Part shown: piece after piece, positions 8,118-15,328 of the stretch
How the letters are laid out: every line of letters begins with the position of its first letter
Position numbering within the stretch: the stretch's first letter is position 1
Assembly: GCA_021827255.1 (NCBI GenBank)
Contig: JAKAWO010000033.1
Location: 1 to 15,328, forward strand
Direction: 5' to 3'
DNA: 15,328 bases
Origin: Acidobacteriota bacterium
Lineage (GTDB): Bacteria > Acidobacteriota > Terriglobia > UBA7540
Notes under the pieces: model-generated
Told to the model about the DNA's origin: nothing
Databases searched by the model: none
What the model saw: only the letters and a program-made list of their open reading frames with translations
Translations under genes and position numbers: made by a program

Positions 8118-10358
8118 TCAAGCCGCGGGGCTGCCGATGGCCATCCGTTCCACCGGCAATTCAATGACAAACTTGGTGCCGGCTGGATGGTTCTCTTCCA
8201 CACGAATCGTGCCATGGTGCTCCGAAACGATTCGGCTCACAATCGCCAGACCCAAACCCGTCCCGCGGCGTTTGGTCGAAAAGAAGGGCAGGAAAAGGCG
8301 CTCCTTCGCTTCCGGCGGAATCCCCGGCCCGGTGTCTTCCACCACTAATTCAGTTACCTCACGGGCGGAGTCGAAGGCCGTCCGGACGCTAATTTCCTTC
8401 AAGGTGGACTGATCCACGGCTTCCGCGGCGTTGTCAATCAGGTTCACAATCACTCGCTTCATTTGATCGGGATCGAGCTGAAGCAGCGGCAGGTCCTCGG
8501 ATAACTGGCGGTGGATCGCGATACCCTCGAGCCGGCCATCGAAAACCCGAAGCGCCCGCTCGACCACGGCGTTCAAATCCATCGGGACAGGGTGAGACGA
8601 TGGGAAGCGGACAAATCTGGAAAATTCATCGACCAGCGCCTTCAACGTTTCGACCTCGTGGGCGATCAATCGAGAACCTTCCCGAAGCGTGGCCACAAGC
8701 TTGGGGGAGGCGATTTCCGGTCCCGCCTTTTCAACCCAGCGCCCAATCCGTTCGGCGGAGAGCTGGATGGGCGTCAGCGGATTCTTGATCTCATGCGCGA
8801 TGCGCTGGGCGGCTTCCTGCCAGGCGAGCGCCTTCTGCGCCTGAAGGAATTCTGTGAGATCGTCGAGCACGAGCACCGAGCCGGCGCTCCCTTGGCGAGC
8901 GCGGATGGAGGTCAGCGTCAGGGCTAAGACGGCGCGCCGCCCTCCCAGATTGAGCTCCATCTCCCGAGTCACGGCGCCTTGGCGACGGGCCCGCCGGAAA
9001 AGCTGCTGGATCTCCGCCACGTCTTCGGGCGGGAACAAATCCGAGAGCGTGCGAGCGGAGCGAAGATCACCGCGCTGCAACATGCGGGCGCAGGTCGAGT
9101 TGATCCGTGTGACTTGCCCTTGCGAGTCGAAGGAAATTACGCCGGCGGGAATGCTCTCGAGGATGGCCTCGAGCGTGTTACTGCGCTCATCGAGCTGGAG
9201 ATTGGCAGCTTGCAATTGCTGGGCGGCGCGCTCAATCGCCTGGCGGTTTTCCTGAAGCTGACGCGTCATCTGATTGAAAGAGCGAATCAGGCTTCCCAGC
9301 TCGTCGTCGGCGGCCGCCAGCGTAATCTGAAATCCGAGATTGCCGTGAGAAACCTGGTGCGTCGCCGTGGCCAGCGCCTCCACCGGGACGGTCACTTGCT
9401 TGGCAACGAACAGCGCGAGCCAGGTAGCGACAAAAAGAAGGAGCAGCGTGATCAACGAGAGCGACAAAAGATAAGTTCGTTTGGCGATTTTCTGCTCGCG
9501 GGTCAGGTCGTCATACTTCTGGGCCTCTTGCTGGATTCGGTGGGCGATGCTCTCAATCTTTTCAGGGAGGCGGGTGGCGCCAACAAGGGTTCCGACGATC
9601 TGATGGTCGCGATCCACGACGGGCTTGGAGGCGAGGAAAATTTGGTGATTCGGGGATTGGACGCGTAGGGAAATCGAAGCGGGCTGATTTTGACCTCGCC
9701 GAGAAGAGGTGGGGATTTGCCCGGCAGCGGCCGCGCAGAGTCCGGGATCGCCCGAACAAGCCAGCAAGCGGCCTTGGGGGGTATAGAAGAGCGCCGCCTC
9801 GTCTCTGGAGGCGCCGATCTCGGCGGCGACCAGAGATTTCAGCGCGCGACCGTCTCGCCGGCGGGCCGCGGTTGCGATCTTTGACAGACCGGCCAAATGA
9901 TCCGAGAGGCGGCGGGAGCGTTGGGAAGCCCGCGCTTCAAGCTGTTGAACAATTTGACGCGCATCCTGGCGAACTATGCCGAATGGAATTCCAAACCACC
10001 GGTCAATGCTGTGGTTCAGCAGGCCATAAGCGAACAGCGACAGGAAGCAGACAGGAACCAAGGTTAGAGCCAGAAAAGCGATGACCATCTTGGTCTTGAA
10101 GCGCGACCCCAGTTGTTGCATCCGCCGTTCAACAAACAGCTTGAGCAGAATGCGAGCCAAGATGAGACCAAAAATAAGAAATGCAAAAAAGATGAGCGTT
10201 GAGGCCACGAGCAGCAGAACGGTTTGGGCGGCGCTGCTCGGTCGAATAAAGGAAAGGTTGAGCGATGCCTGGCTCCAGCCGATGAAGAGCAACACCGGGA
10301 CGATGATCAGGAGGAAGATCAGAAAAGGTCGCCGCTCTGGGAGCAATTTCTCGCCCAT
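8118..10358 (-). CDS. ntrY: NtrY-like membrane sensor histidine kinase
   Basis: The 746-residue kinase has NtrY architecture. Membrane segments lie at about 12-28, 45-73 and 91-114, then an extracytoplasmic sensing region of about 180 residues, then another membrane segment at about 296-318. HAMP follows (about 320-370, 'VPVEALATAT' and 'DDELGSLIRSFNQM'), and a PAS domain at about 392-505. The HisKA segment has 'RIAHEIKNPLTPIQLSAERI' with phosphoacceptor His522. The ATPase domain has the N box 'NLIDNAAEAV' (Asn643), G1 'EDTGPGIPPEAKERLF' and G2 'GTGLGLAIV' (699-707). All catalytic boxes are intact, so it should autophosphorylate and pass phosphate to the regulator encoded downstream. GGGGAGG lies about 11 nt upstream of the ATG. 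The ATG begins 3 nt after the glycosylase stop, so the two genes form one operon. The signal sensed is unknown; the nitrogen role is by analogy only. Confidence 0.9.
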   Translation of the reverse strand: MGEKLLPERRPFLIFLLIIVPVLLFIGWSQASLNLSFIRPSSAAQTVLLLVASTLIFFAFLIFGLILARILLKLFVERRMQQLGSRFKTKMVIAFLALTLVPVCFLSLFAYGLLNHSIDRWFGIPFGIVRQDARQIVQQLEARASQRSRRLSDHLAGLSKIATAARRRDGRALKSLVAAEIGASRDEAALFYTPQGRLLACSGDPGLCAAAAGQIPTSSRRGQNQPASISLRVQSPNHQIFLASKPVVDRDHQIVGTLVGATRLPEKIESIAHRIQQEAQKYDDLTREQKIAKRTYLLSLSLITLLLLFVATWLALFVAKQVTVPVEALATATHQVSHGNLGFQITLAAADDELGSLIRSFNQMTRQLQENRQAIERAAQQLQAANLQLDERSNTLEAILESIPAGVISFDSQGQVTRINSTCARMLQRGDLRSARTLSDLFPPEDVAEIQQLFRRARRQGAVTREMELNLGGRRAVLALTLTSIRARQGSAGSVLVLDDLTEFLQAQKALAWQEAAQRIAHEIKNPLTPIQLSAERIGRWVEKAGPEIASPKLVATLREGSRLIAHEVETLKALVDEFSRFVRFPSSHPVPMDLNAVVERALRVFDGRLEGIAIHRQLSEDLPLLQLDPDQMKRVIVNLIDNAAEAVDQSTLKEISVRTAFDSAREVTELVVEDTGPGIPPEAKERLFLPFFSTKRRGTGLGLAIVSRIVSEHHGTIRVEENHPAGTKFVIELPVERMAIGSPAA

Positions 10359-10361
10359 AAT

Positions 10362-11114
10362 CTAATCAATCCTCCCCGAGGGCATCGGGACAAAAGACTC
10401 GCGCCGGGTCTCCTCGCCGTTCGCCGGCAGGTTGAGCAAGCCGGGCGGAGGTAAATAGGCTCGCAGGGGGCAGCCCGCGCAATTAGGGCTTCGAGGGTGG
10501 CAATAGGTTTTGCCTGTGACGACGAACAGCGCGTGAAGCTCATTGTAAAGGCTGGATTCGGGTTGCAAGTTCCGATGGACCGTCGCCTGGGCGAGCGAAT
10601 AATCCGCGTCAGAAGGAAGCAGCCCGTGGCGGGCCAAGATGCGCCGCGTATAGGCGTCAGCGACGAAGATTGGAAACTTGCCGGCGTAAAGCAGCACGGC
10701 ATCCGCGGTTTCCGGCCCGAAACCCTGGATGCCCAGGAGGCGGGCGCGACATTCGGCGATCGGGAGGTCGAAGAGCCGGTCCAGCGAACCCCTGAAGTCG
10801 CACTCCAAGAACTCGGCAAACGCCTTGATGGTTCGCGCTTTTTGGCGAAAGTAACCCGCCGCACGGATGCACGACTCGAGTTTAGGCAGCGAGGCGCTTA
10901 ACAGTCCTGCGTGCCTGAGCAGTCCTTCCTTCCGCAAGCAAGCCAAAGCTATCTCGGCGTTTCGCCACGAAGTGTTCTGGGTGAGGACCGCGCCCAGGAT
11001 GACCTCAAGGCGGCTGCGCGCCGGCCACCAGTTCTGAGGGCCGAATCGCTGCAAGAGAACGTGGTAATATCGGCGAAGCGTTCCGGCACCTGGCTCCGCG
11101 GTTTGGGCCCGCAT
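10362..11114 (-). CDS. Endonuclease III-related DNA glycosylase (COG2231 / MagIII-like, HhH-GPD)
   Basis: The 250-residue product belongs to the helix-hairpin-helix-GPD superfamily of base-excision-repair glycosylases. Residues 36-56 ('VILGAVLTQNTSWRNAEIAL') are the family's N-terminal helix region. The HhH motif is 'GIQGFGPETADAVLLYAG' (128-145), and 'FVADAYTRRI' (150-159) holds the conserved catalytic Asp153. At the position of the Nth catalytic Lys there is Glu135, so AP-lyase chemistry is not expected. This fits a monofunctional glycosylase of the COG2231 type, related to Helicobacter MagIII. The C-terminal iron-sulfur region has C205-x6-C212-x2-C215 but Leu221 where the fourth Cys would be. 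The ATG has no Shine-Dalgarno and lies 7 nt from a -10 box, suggesting a leaderless message. Substrate is unknown. It heads the operon with ntrYX and is divergent from cysS. Confidence 0.85.
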   Translation of the reverse strand: MRAQTAEPGAGTLRRYYHVLLQRFGPQNWWPARSRLEVILGAVLTQNTSWRNAEIALACLRKEGLLRHAGLLSASLPKLESCIRAAGYFRQKARTIKAFAEFLECDFRGSLDRLFDLPIAECRARLLGIQGFGPETADAVLLYAGKFPIFVADAYTRRILARHGLLPSDADYSLAQATVHRNLQPESSLYNELHALFVVTGKTYCHPRSPNCAGCPLRAYLPPPGLLNLPANGEETRRESFVPMPSGRID

Positions 11115-11121
11115 GTCTTAG

Positions 11122-11151
11122 AAACTAGTACGCGCTGCTTCCGAAAGTCAA
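11122..11151 (-). promoter_or_regulatory. Candidate promoter for the glycosylase-ntrY-ntrX operon, probably leaderless
   Basis: On the minus strand TTGACT (plus 11146-11151) is followed by 18 bp and TAGTTT (plus 11122-11127). Only 7 nt separate the -10 box from the ATG at 11114, so transcription would begin at or within a base or two of the start codon. The absence of a Shine-Dalgarno fits this. Confidence 0.45.
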
Positions 11152-11176
11152 GGCAAGGCGCGACCTCGGCGCTTCC

Positions 11177-11205
11177 TTGACGGTTCAAGAACAGGCCGAT
11201 AGAAT
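11177..11205 (+). promoter_or_regulatory. Sigma-70-type promoter of cysS
   Basis: TTGACG (11177-11182), 17 bp, then TAGAAT (11200-11205): each box matches consensus at 5 of 6 with ideal spacing. The predicted start near 11212 leaves a leader of about 26 nt. It is back to back with the minus-strand promoter at 11122-11151, their -35 boxes about 25 bp apart. Confidence 0.6.
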
Positions 11206-11237
11206 GGGTTTTCGACTCCGTCGGCCGCGCCGAGCTC

Positions 11238-12713
11238 ATGTCGCTCAGCTTTTTCAACACGCTCACTGGAAAGGTGGAGGAGTTCAAGCCCCTGGAACAG
11301 GGGCACGTCCGAATGTACACGTGCGGGCCGACGGTTTACGGTTTCGCGCACATCGGAAACTTTCGCACCTTCGTCTTCCAGGATATCCTTCGCCGCTACT
11401 TGAAATACCGAGGCTACGAAGTCCTGCACGTGATGAACGTGACGGACGTGGACGACAACACGATTCGCAATGCGCAAGCCGCCGGGCTCGCCTTGCGCGA
11501 ATTTACGGCGCGCTACATCGAAGCATTTCAGGTGGACCGCGAGTTGCTCAACCTCGAAACTCCAGAGGTGGTGGTTCGCGCCACGGACCACATTGCCGAC
11601 ATGGTGAAGGTCATCGAGACGCTGATCGAAAAAGGGTTTGCCTATGAGAGCAACGGCTCATACTACTTCCGCGTCCAGAGCTTCCCGGCTTACGGCAAAC
11701 TTTCCAGAACCGACTTCTCCGGCATCCGGGCCGGGGCGCGCGTTGACGCCGACAAATATGACAAGGACAGCGCGCGCGACTTCGTGCTCTGGAAGGCGGC
11801 CAAACCGGGCGAGCCTGCCTGGGACACTCCGCTCGGTCGCGGGCGTCCCGGCTGGCACATTGAATGTTCGGTCATGTCCATGAAATACCTCGGCGAGACC
11901 TTTGACATTCACTCCGGAGGCTCCGACCTTATCTTTCCGCACCACGAGAACGAGATTGCCCAGAGCGAGGCCGCAACGGGGAAGCCTTTCGTGCGCTATT
12001 GGCTGCACTCTGAGCATTTGACCGTAAACGGCGAGAAAATGTCAAAGTCGCTAGGCAACTTCTACACGCTGCGCGACCTGATCGCCCAGGGCTACAAACC
12101 AACGGCCATCCGGTATCTGTTGGCCTCGGTGCCATTTCGCAAGCCGCTCAATTTCACTTTGGATGGCCTGCATCAGGCGCAACAGTCGCTCGATCGTCTC
12201 CGGAATTTCCATTACCGCTTGGCCATGGAAAAATTCCCGGCGGGAGAAAACCCGGCTTTCGCGGAGCGCGCCCGCGCTGCCCGCTTGGAGTTTGAGACGG
12301 CGCTCGATGACGACTTGAACACTGCCGAAGCGCTAGCGGCCATTTTCAACTTGATTCGCGAGGGCAATACCGCCATGGACCAAGGGGAGTTCCGCGCGGG
12401 CGACCGCGGCGACTTTTTGGACGCTCTCAAGCGATGGAACCAAATCTTTGGCGTGCTGGATGACAAGGATCACGAGAAACTTCGAAAGCTCGGCTTCGTT
12501 CAAGAATCCGAGCCATGTGGGATCCCGGACGGTCATCCGCGGCCACCGGCCGGAACCCTCAGCAGCCAGGAAATCGAAAGGCAGATCCAGGAGCGCGAAC
12601 AAGCACGGCGGCGCGGCGATTACGCCCGGGCCGACCAAATCCGCCAGGAATTACTCGAGGCCGGCGTGCTTCTGGAAGACACGAAGGCCGGAACTCGGTG
12701 GAAACGGAGATGA
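11238..12713 (+). CDS. cysS: Cysteine--tRNA ligase
   Basis: This is a class I aminoacyl-tRNA synthetase that charges tRNA-Cys in the cytoplasm. The 491-residue product has normal length. The zinc ligands known from E. coli CysS (C28, C209, H234, E238) are found one residue later here: Cys29, Cys210, His235 and Glu239. The HIGH motif reads HIGN (38-41) within 'YTCGPTVYGFAHIGN', and KMSKS is intact at 267-271. 'NVTDVDDNTI' (67-76) and 'HSGGSDLIFPHHENEIAQ' (225-242) are typical. The DALR-type and C-terminal helical parts follow, with a Pro-rich insertion at about 428-440 before the final tRNA-binding segment 'RRGDYARADQIRQELLEAGV'. The ATG at 11238 has no strong Shine-Dalgarno but gives the canonical N terminus 'LSFFNTLTGK'. 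The gene appears to have its own promoter. Identification is very secure. Confidence 0.97.
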   Translation: MSLSFFNTLTGKVEEFKPLEQGHVRMYTCGPTVYGFAHIGNFRTFVFQDILRRYLKYRGYEVLHVMNVTDVDDNTIRNAQAAGLALREFTARYIEAFQVDRELLNLETPEVVVRATDHIADMVKVIETLIEKGFAYESNGSYYFRVQSFPAYGKLSRTDFSGIRAGARVDADKYDKDSARDFVLWKAAKPGEPAWDTPLGRGRPGWHIECSVMSMKYLGETFDIHSGGSDLIFPHHENEIAQSEAATGKPFVRYWLHSEHLTVNGEKMSKSLGNFYTLRDLIAQGYKPTAIRYLLASVPFRKPLNFTLDGLHQAQQSLDRLRNFHYRLAMEKFPAGENPAFAERARAARLEFETALDDDLNTAEALAAIFNLIREGNTAMDQGEFRAGDRGDFLDALKRWNQIFGVLDDKDHEKLRKLGFVQESEPCGIPDGHPRPPAGTLSSQEIERQIQEREQARRRGDYARADQIRQELLEAGVLLEDTKAGTRWKRR

Positions 12714-12843
12714 CAACTTCGGCGGATATTTACTCGCTAAGTTCAAAGGATCGGAATCCTCGGTTGTTTGGTTGCAGGCGCTCCGCAGACTTCTTTGCTT
12801 CTGACGCCATCCATCAAGAAACTCGGTGAACGAAACTGGAAAT

Positions 12844-14181
12844 ATGCCAAGACCTCAGATTAAGACGCCGCTGCCCGGTCCCGAAGCCCGAAAAATTCTC
12901 AGCCTCGATGCCCGATTCATTTCCCCCTCCTACACGCGCGATTATCCGATGGTGGCGCGGCGCGGGAGCGGCATGTGGGTCGAGGACGTGGATGGCAACA
13001 CGTTTCTCGATTTCGCCGCCGGGATCGCGGTCGTTTCAACCGGCCATTGCCACCCCGAAGTGGTGCGCGCCATCGAGCGACAAGCCGCGATGCTCATCCA
13101 TATGTCGGGCACGGATTTCTATTATCCGCTCCTGACCCAAGTGGCGGAAAAACTCGCCGCCCTTGCGCCGGGCAATTCCCCTAAGCGGGTCTGCTTTGGG
13201 AATTCCGGCGCTGAAGCGATGGAAGCGGCGATGAAGCTGGCGCGATACCACACCCGCCGCCATCGCTTTATTGCTTTCCTCGGCTGCTTTCACGGACGCA
13301 CGTTCGGTTCGCTCTCGCTGACGGCGAGCAAAGCCGTCCAGAGAAACGGTTTCGGCCCGCTGCTTCCGGGAGTGAGCCATGTTCCCTACCCGAACCCCTA
13401 TCGTTGTCCTCGAGGGCACACCCCAGAGGGTTGCCGGTGCGCAGGCATCGAAGAGATCGAAGCGTTGTTCCGGACGGCGGTCCCGCCGGAGGAGGTCGCG
13501 GCGATTGTTGTCGAGCCCATCCAGGGTGAGGGCGGATACGTGGTGCCTCCGGCGAATTTCCTGCCCGAACTTCGTCGCTTGACGGAACGCCACGGGATTC
13601 TGCTAATCTTTGACGAGGTCCAGTGTGGTATGGGCCGCACGGGCAAGATGTGGGCCTGCGAGCATTCAGGAACCGTGCCCGACATTTTGATAACCGCCAA
13701 GGGCATCGCTTCCGGCCTGCCCTTGAGCGCGACGATTGCTCGCGCGGACGTCATGGATTGGCCGCCGGGGTCTCATGCTTCAACCTTCGGCGGAAATCCG
13801 GTTGCCTGCGCCGCGGCGCTTGAGACGATTCGGCTGATCGAAGATAAATACCGGGAGAACGCCGCGCGCATGGGCGAGTACTTGCTCGAGAGGTTGAAGG
13901 ACGGGCCCGGGCGGCATCCTCTGGTCGGCGATGTGCGCGGGAAGGGTCTGATGATCGGCGTCGAGCTGGTCAAAGACCGCAAAACGCGCGAGCCGCATCC
14001 CGAGGCGCGGCAGAAGGTCCTCCGGCGCGCCTTTGAGCAAGGCTTGTTGCTTTTGGGCTGCGGGGAAAGCACCCTCCGCCTGATGCCGCCGCTCATCGTT
14101 GAAAAAGAACACGCCGATTTGGCGGTCGAAGTGATCGAGCGGTGTTTGGAGGAAATTGGGAGCGCCGAGAATCGCAATTAA
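12844..14181 (+). CDS. PLP-dependent class III aminotransferase (acetylornithine/4-aminobutyrate type)
   Basis: This fold-type I, PLP-dependent aminotransferase belongs to the ornithine/4-aminobutyrate subgroup and moves an omega-amino group to 2-oxoglutarate or a similar acceptor. With the ATG at 12844 it has 445 residues. Landmarks are 'GNSGAEAMEAAMKLAR' (119-134, PLP phosphate site), 'GCFHGRTFGSLS' (147-158), 'VVEPIQGEGG' (222-231), 'IFDEVQCGMGRTG' (255-267, Asp257 to the pyridine nitrogen), 'ITAKGIASGLPLSA' (283-296, Lys286 the Schiff-base Lys), and 'STFGGNPVACAAALE' (313-327). The N terminus 'SPSYTRDYPMVARRGSGMWVEDVDGN' is typical of a broad-specificity 4-aminobutyrate/acetylornithine-like group. 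An in-frame GTG at 12826 would add six residues but has no ribosome site. A Cys-bearing stretch at 188-199 is odd. The substrate cannot be fixed from sequence. No arginine or GABA pathway gene is adjacent. Confidence 0.88.
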   Translation: MPRPQIKTPLPGPEARKILSLDARFISPSYTRDYPMVARRGSGMWVEDVDGNTFLDFAAGIAVVSTGHCHPEVVRAIERQAAMLIHMSGTDFYYPLLTQVAEKLAALAPGNSPKRVCFGNSGAEAMEAAMKLARYHTRRHRFIAFLGCFHGRTFGSLSLTASKAVQRNGFGPLLPGVSHVPYPNPYRCPRGHTPEGCRCAGIEEIEALFRTAVPPEEVAAIVVEPIQGEGGYVVPPANFLPELRRLTERHGILLIFDEVQCGMGRTGKMWACEHSGTVPDILITAKGIASGLPLSATIARADVMDWPPGSHASTFGGNPVACAAALETIRLIEDKYRENAARMGEYLLERLKDGPGRHPLVGDVRGKGLMIGVELVKDRKTREPHPEARQKVLRRAFEQGLLLLGCGESTLRLMPPLIVEKEHADLAVEVIERCLEEIGSAENRN

Positions 14182-14264
14182 GCGCCGTGGCTTTGGCGTT
14201 ATCGCGTTGCGGACGCGAAGGTCGCAGTGTCCGGTTTGGAGGCTTCCCGGCTTAGAAGGTCCGC

Positions 14265-14741
14265 ATGAGCTGCTGGGCTCGTCTGATGTATCGCGCTTTG
14301 GCGTGGAAGGAAAAACAACGCGCCGGAGCGTCCGCCGGCGTTCGGCCCTCCGCAGAGGCGGAGTCGGGAAGCACGCACCTCAAGACCGGACAGCGCGGCG
14401 AGACGCTCGCTTACTGGTACCTGCGGCAGGCCGGATACCGCGTAATCGCGCGGAACAAACGATTAGGAACTCGGGCGGGCGAGCTGGACCTGATCGCCTG
14501 GGATGGGCCAATTCTGGCTTTTGTCGAGGTAAAAACCCGAACCTCCGCCGTGGCCGGCCCGCCCGAAGCGGCGTTGAAGCGAGAACAGCAGAAACGAATT
14601 ATCCGCGGCGCGCGCGAATACCTGCGACGGTTGCCTGGAGTGCGGCCGAGCTATCGCTTCGATGTGGCCAGCGTCTTTTGGACCCAAGGGAGCGGATTTC
14701 AGGTCCGCCTGATCAAAGACGCCTTCAAGGACAGATCTTAA
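14265..14741 (+). CDS. yraN: YraN family (UPF0102) endonuclease-like protein
   Basis: The 158-residue product has the UPF0102/YraN nuclease-like fold. The core starts at about residue 39 ('LKTGQRGETLAYWYLRQAGY'). The PD-(D/E)xK-like motif is formed by 'GELDLIAWDG' (72-81, Glu73 and Asp75) and 'FVEVKTRT' (86-93, Glu88 and Lys90). About 38 N-terminal residues precede the core (usual family length is about 120), basic and Ala/Gly/Ser-rich; I believe such extensions occur in relatives. The ATG at 14265 is chosen because of the AGAAGG at 14254-14259. Cellular role is not established; homologues are often near ribosomal or recombination genes. It follows the aminotransferase after 83 bp and is probably co-transcribed with it. 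Confidence 0.88.
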   Translation: MSCWARLMYRALAWKEKQRAGASAGVRPSAEAESGSTHLKTGQRGETLAYWYLRQAGYRVIARNKRLGTRAGELDLIAWDGPILAFVEVKTRTSAVAGPPEAALKREQQKRIIRGAREYLRRLPGVRPSYRFDVASVFWTQGSGFQVRLIKDAFKDRS

Positions 14742-14894
14742 GGCGCGAGCCTCGAAGCCCTGGATTCACCGTTATGAGGTCGCGGCGGGCACCACTCCAC
14801 CCAGGATTGAAACCAAGGGGCTCGAGGGCAAAGGTTCTTAGCCCAAAACTCACAGCTGATCACTCATCCCTAACCCATACGAGGAGCCAAAACT
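14742..14894 (+). other. Spacer with the galT ribosome binding site
   Basis: No gene was seen. A strong Shine-Dalgarno, GAGGAG (14881-14886), lies 8 nt before the TTG at 14895 and decides the galT start. I see no good promoter or terminator; an imperfect hairpin (14826-14844) is not followed by T residues. Confidence 0.55.
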
Positions 14895-15328
14895 TTGCCT
14901 GAACTCAGGAAAGATCCCATTAGCGGCCGCTGGGTGATTATTGCCACCGACCGCGCCAAACGGCCGAGCGACTTCGTCCGCGACAAGGTTGAAATCCGCG
15001 GCTCGGGCTTTTGCCCCTTCTGCGCGGGAAATGAAACCAAGACTCCGCCGGAGATTATCGCCTATCGAAGCGACGGGAGCCGACCCAATTCCCCGGGTTG
15101 GTCGCTGCGCGTGGTGCCCAACAAATTTCCGGCGCTGGGCATCGAAGGTTCTCTCAACCGGCAAGGCGAGGGGCTTTACGATAAGATGCACGGCATCGGA
15201 GCTCACGAGGTGATCATTGAGACTCCCGAGCACCGCCAAACGCTGGCCACGCTCCCCGTTCACACGGTGGAAGACGTGCTCTGGGCCTACCACGACCGAA
15301 TCCAGGACCTGAAGAAAGACAAACGTTT
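14895..15328 (+). CDS. galT: Galactose-1-phosphate uridylyltransferase, N-terminal part (cut by window edge)
   Basis: GalT is the Leloir-pathway enzyme that exchanges UMP between UDP-glucose and galactose-1-phosphate. The frame is open for 144 codons from TTG at 14895 to the right edge. The start is a TTG with GAGGAG 8 nt upstream, and no ATG or GTG gives the conserved opening. Residues 4-26 ('LRKDPISGRWVIIATDRAKR') are the canonical GalT N terminus. The CPFC pair (Cys40, Cys43) binds metal. 'RVVPNKFPAL' and 'GIGAHEVIIETPEH' are further family signatures. The active-site His-Pro-His lies beyond the window. Some relatives use ADP-glucose or act as phosphorylases, so exact substrates are inferred. 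No other galactose gene is in view. Confidence 0.92.
   Translation, partial: MPELRKDPISGRWVIIATDRAKRPSDFVRDKVEIRGSGFCPFCAGNETKTPPEIIAYRSDGSRPNSPGWSLRVVPNKFPALGIEGSLNRQGEGLYDKMHGIGAHEVIIETPEHRQTLATLPVHTVEDVLWAYHDRIQDLKKDKR

Noticed and set aside
8979..9668. Open plus-strand frame of 229 codons opposite ntrY.
   Set aside because: It is antisense to the kinase gene whose motifs are complete; no start signal or family match.
12826..12843. Upstream in-frame GTG start for the aminotransferase.
   Set aside because: It has no ribosome binding site and adds only six residues with no family resemblance; the ATG at 12844 is preferred, though the signal there is also weak.
14156..14902. Open frame of 248 codons running across the aminotransferase end, yraN and the spacer.
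   Set aside because: It overlaps yraN in another frame, is Arg-rich and has no family features.

Overview
The window reads as a stretch of ordinary bacterial chromosome with high G+C content. The best guess is an Acidobacteriota-like genome, probably a soil or sediment lineage. This is inference from gene style: a secreted S53-like protein, a DUF4382/DUF5666-type lipoprotein, an NtrYX two-component pair next to an endonuclease III-like gene, an N-terminally extended YraN, and many GTG/TTG starts. No rRNA, tRNA, CRISPR array, insertion sequence, phage gene or plasmid gene was found.

Layout. (1) 1-2366: an exported S53 (sedolisin)-like peptidase, cut by the left edge and read leftwards, faces a lipoprotein gene read rightwards. 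The roughly 280-bp divergent spacer holds a candidate promoter for each gene and a possibly structured leader RNA for the lipoprotein. (2) 2367-2934: about 570 bp with no gene. It holds a terminator-like hairpin, two tightly spaced palindromes that may be a dispersed repeat, and a good sigma-70-type promoter. (3) 2935-6658: a compact rightward operon phoH - ybeY - CNNM/CorC-type CBS protein - era, with coupled or overlapping junctions. This is the widespread RNA-metabolism and ribosome-maturation cluster. (4) 6665-11114: a leftward operon of a COG2231 endonuclease III-like glycosylase, then ntrY (membrane sensor kinase), then ntrX (sigma-54 activator). It converges on era with only 6 bp between stop codons. 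(5) 11238-15328: rightward cysS, a class III aminotransferase, yraN, and the start of galT, cut by the right edge.

How the genes work together. PhoH, YbeY and Era all act on RNA, or on 16S rRNA and the 30S subunit. The CBS membrane protein between them is a usual passenger in this operon. NtrY and NtrX form a cognate phosphorelay: the kinase has its phosphoacceptor His, PAS, HAMP and membrane segments, and the regulator has its receiver Asp, AAA+ core and Fis-type helix-turn-helix. The glycosylase upstream of ntrYX appears to be transcribed from its own, possibly leaderless, promoter opposite cysS.

Most of the window is core housekeeping, and I see no convincing new multi-gene system. The items most worth a second look are the structured leader ahead of the lipoprotein gene, the S53-like protein with its Glu/Asp motif unusually near the N terminus, the glycosylase with Glu in place of the catalytic Lys and one Cys missing, the palindrome pair at 2562-2610, the GSFTGA variant in NtrX, and the aminotransferase Cys-rich insertion.
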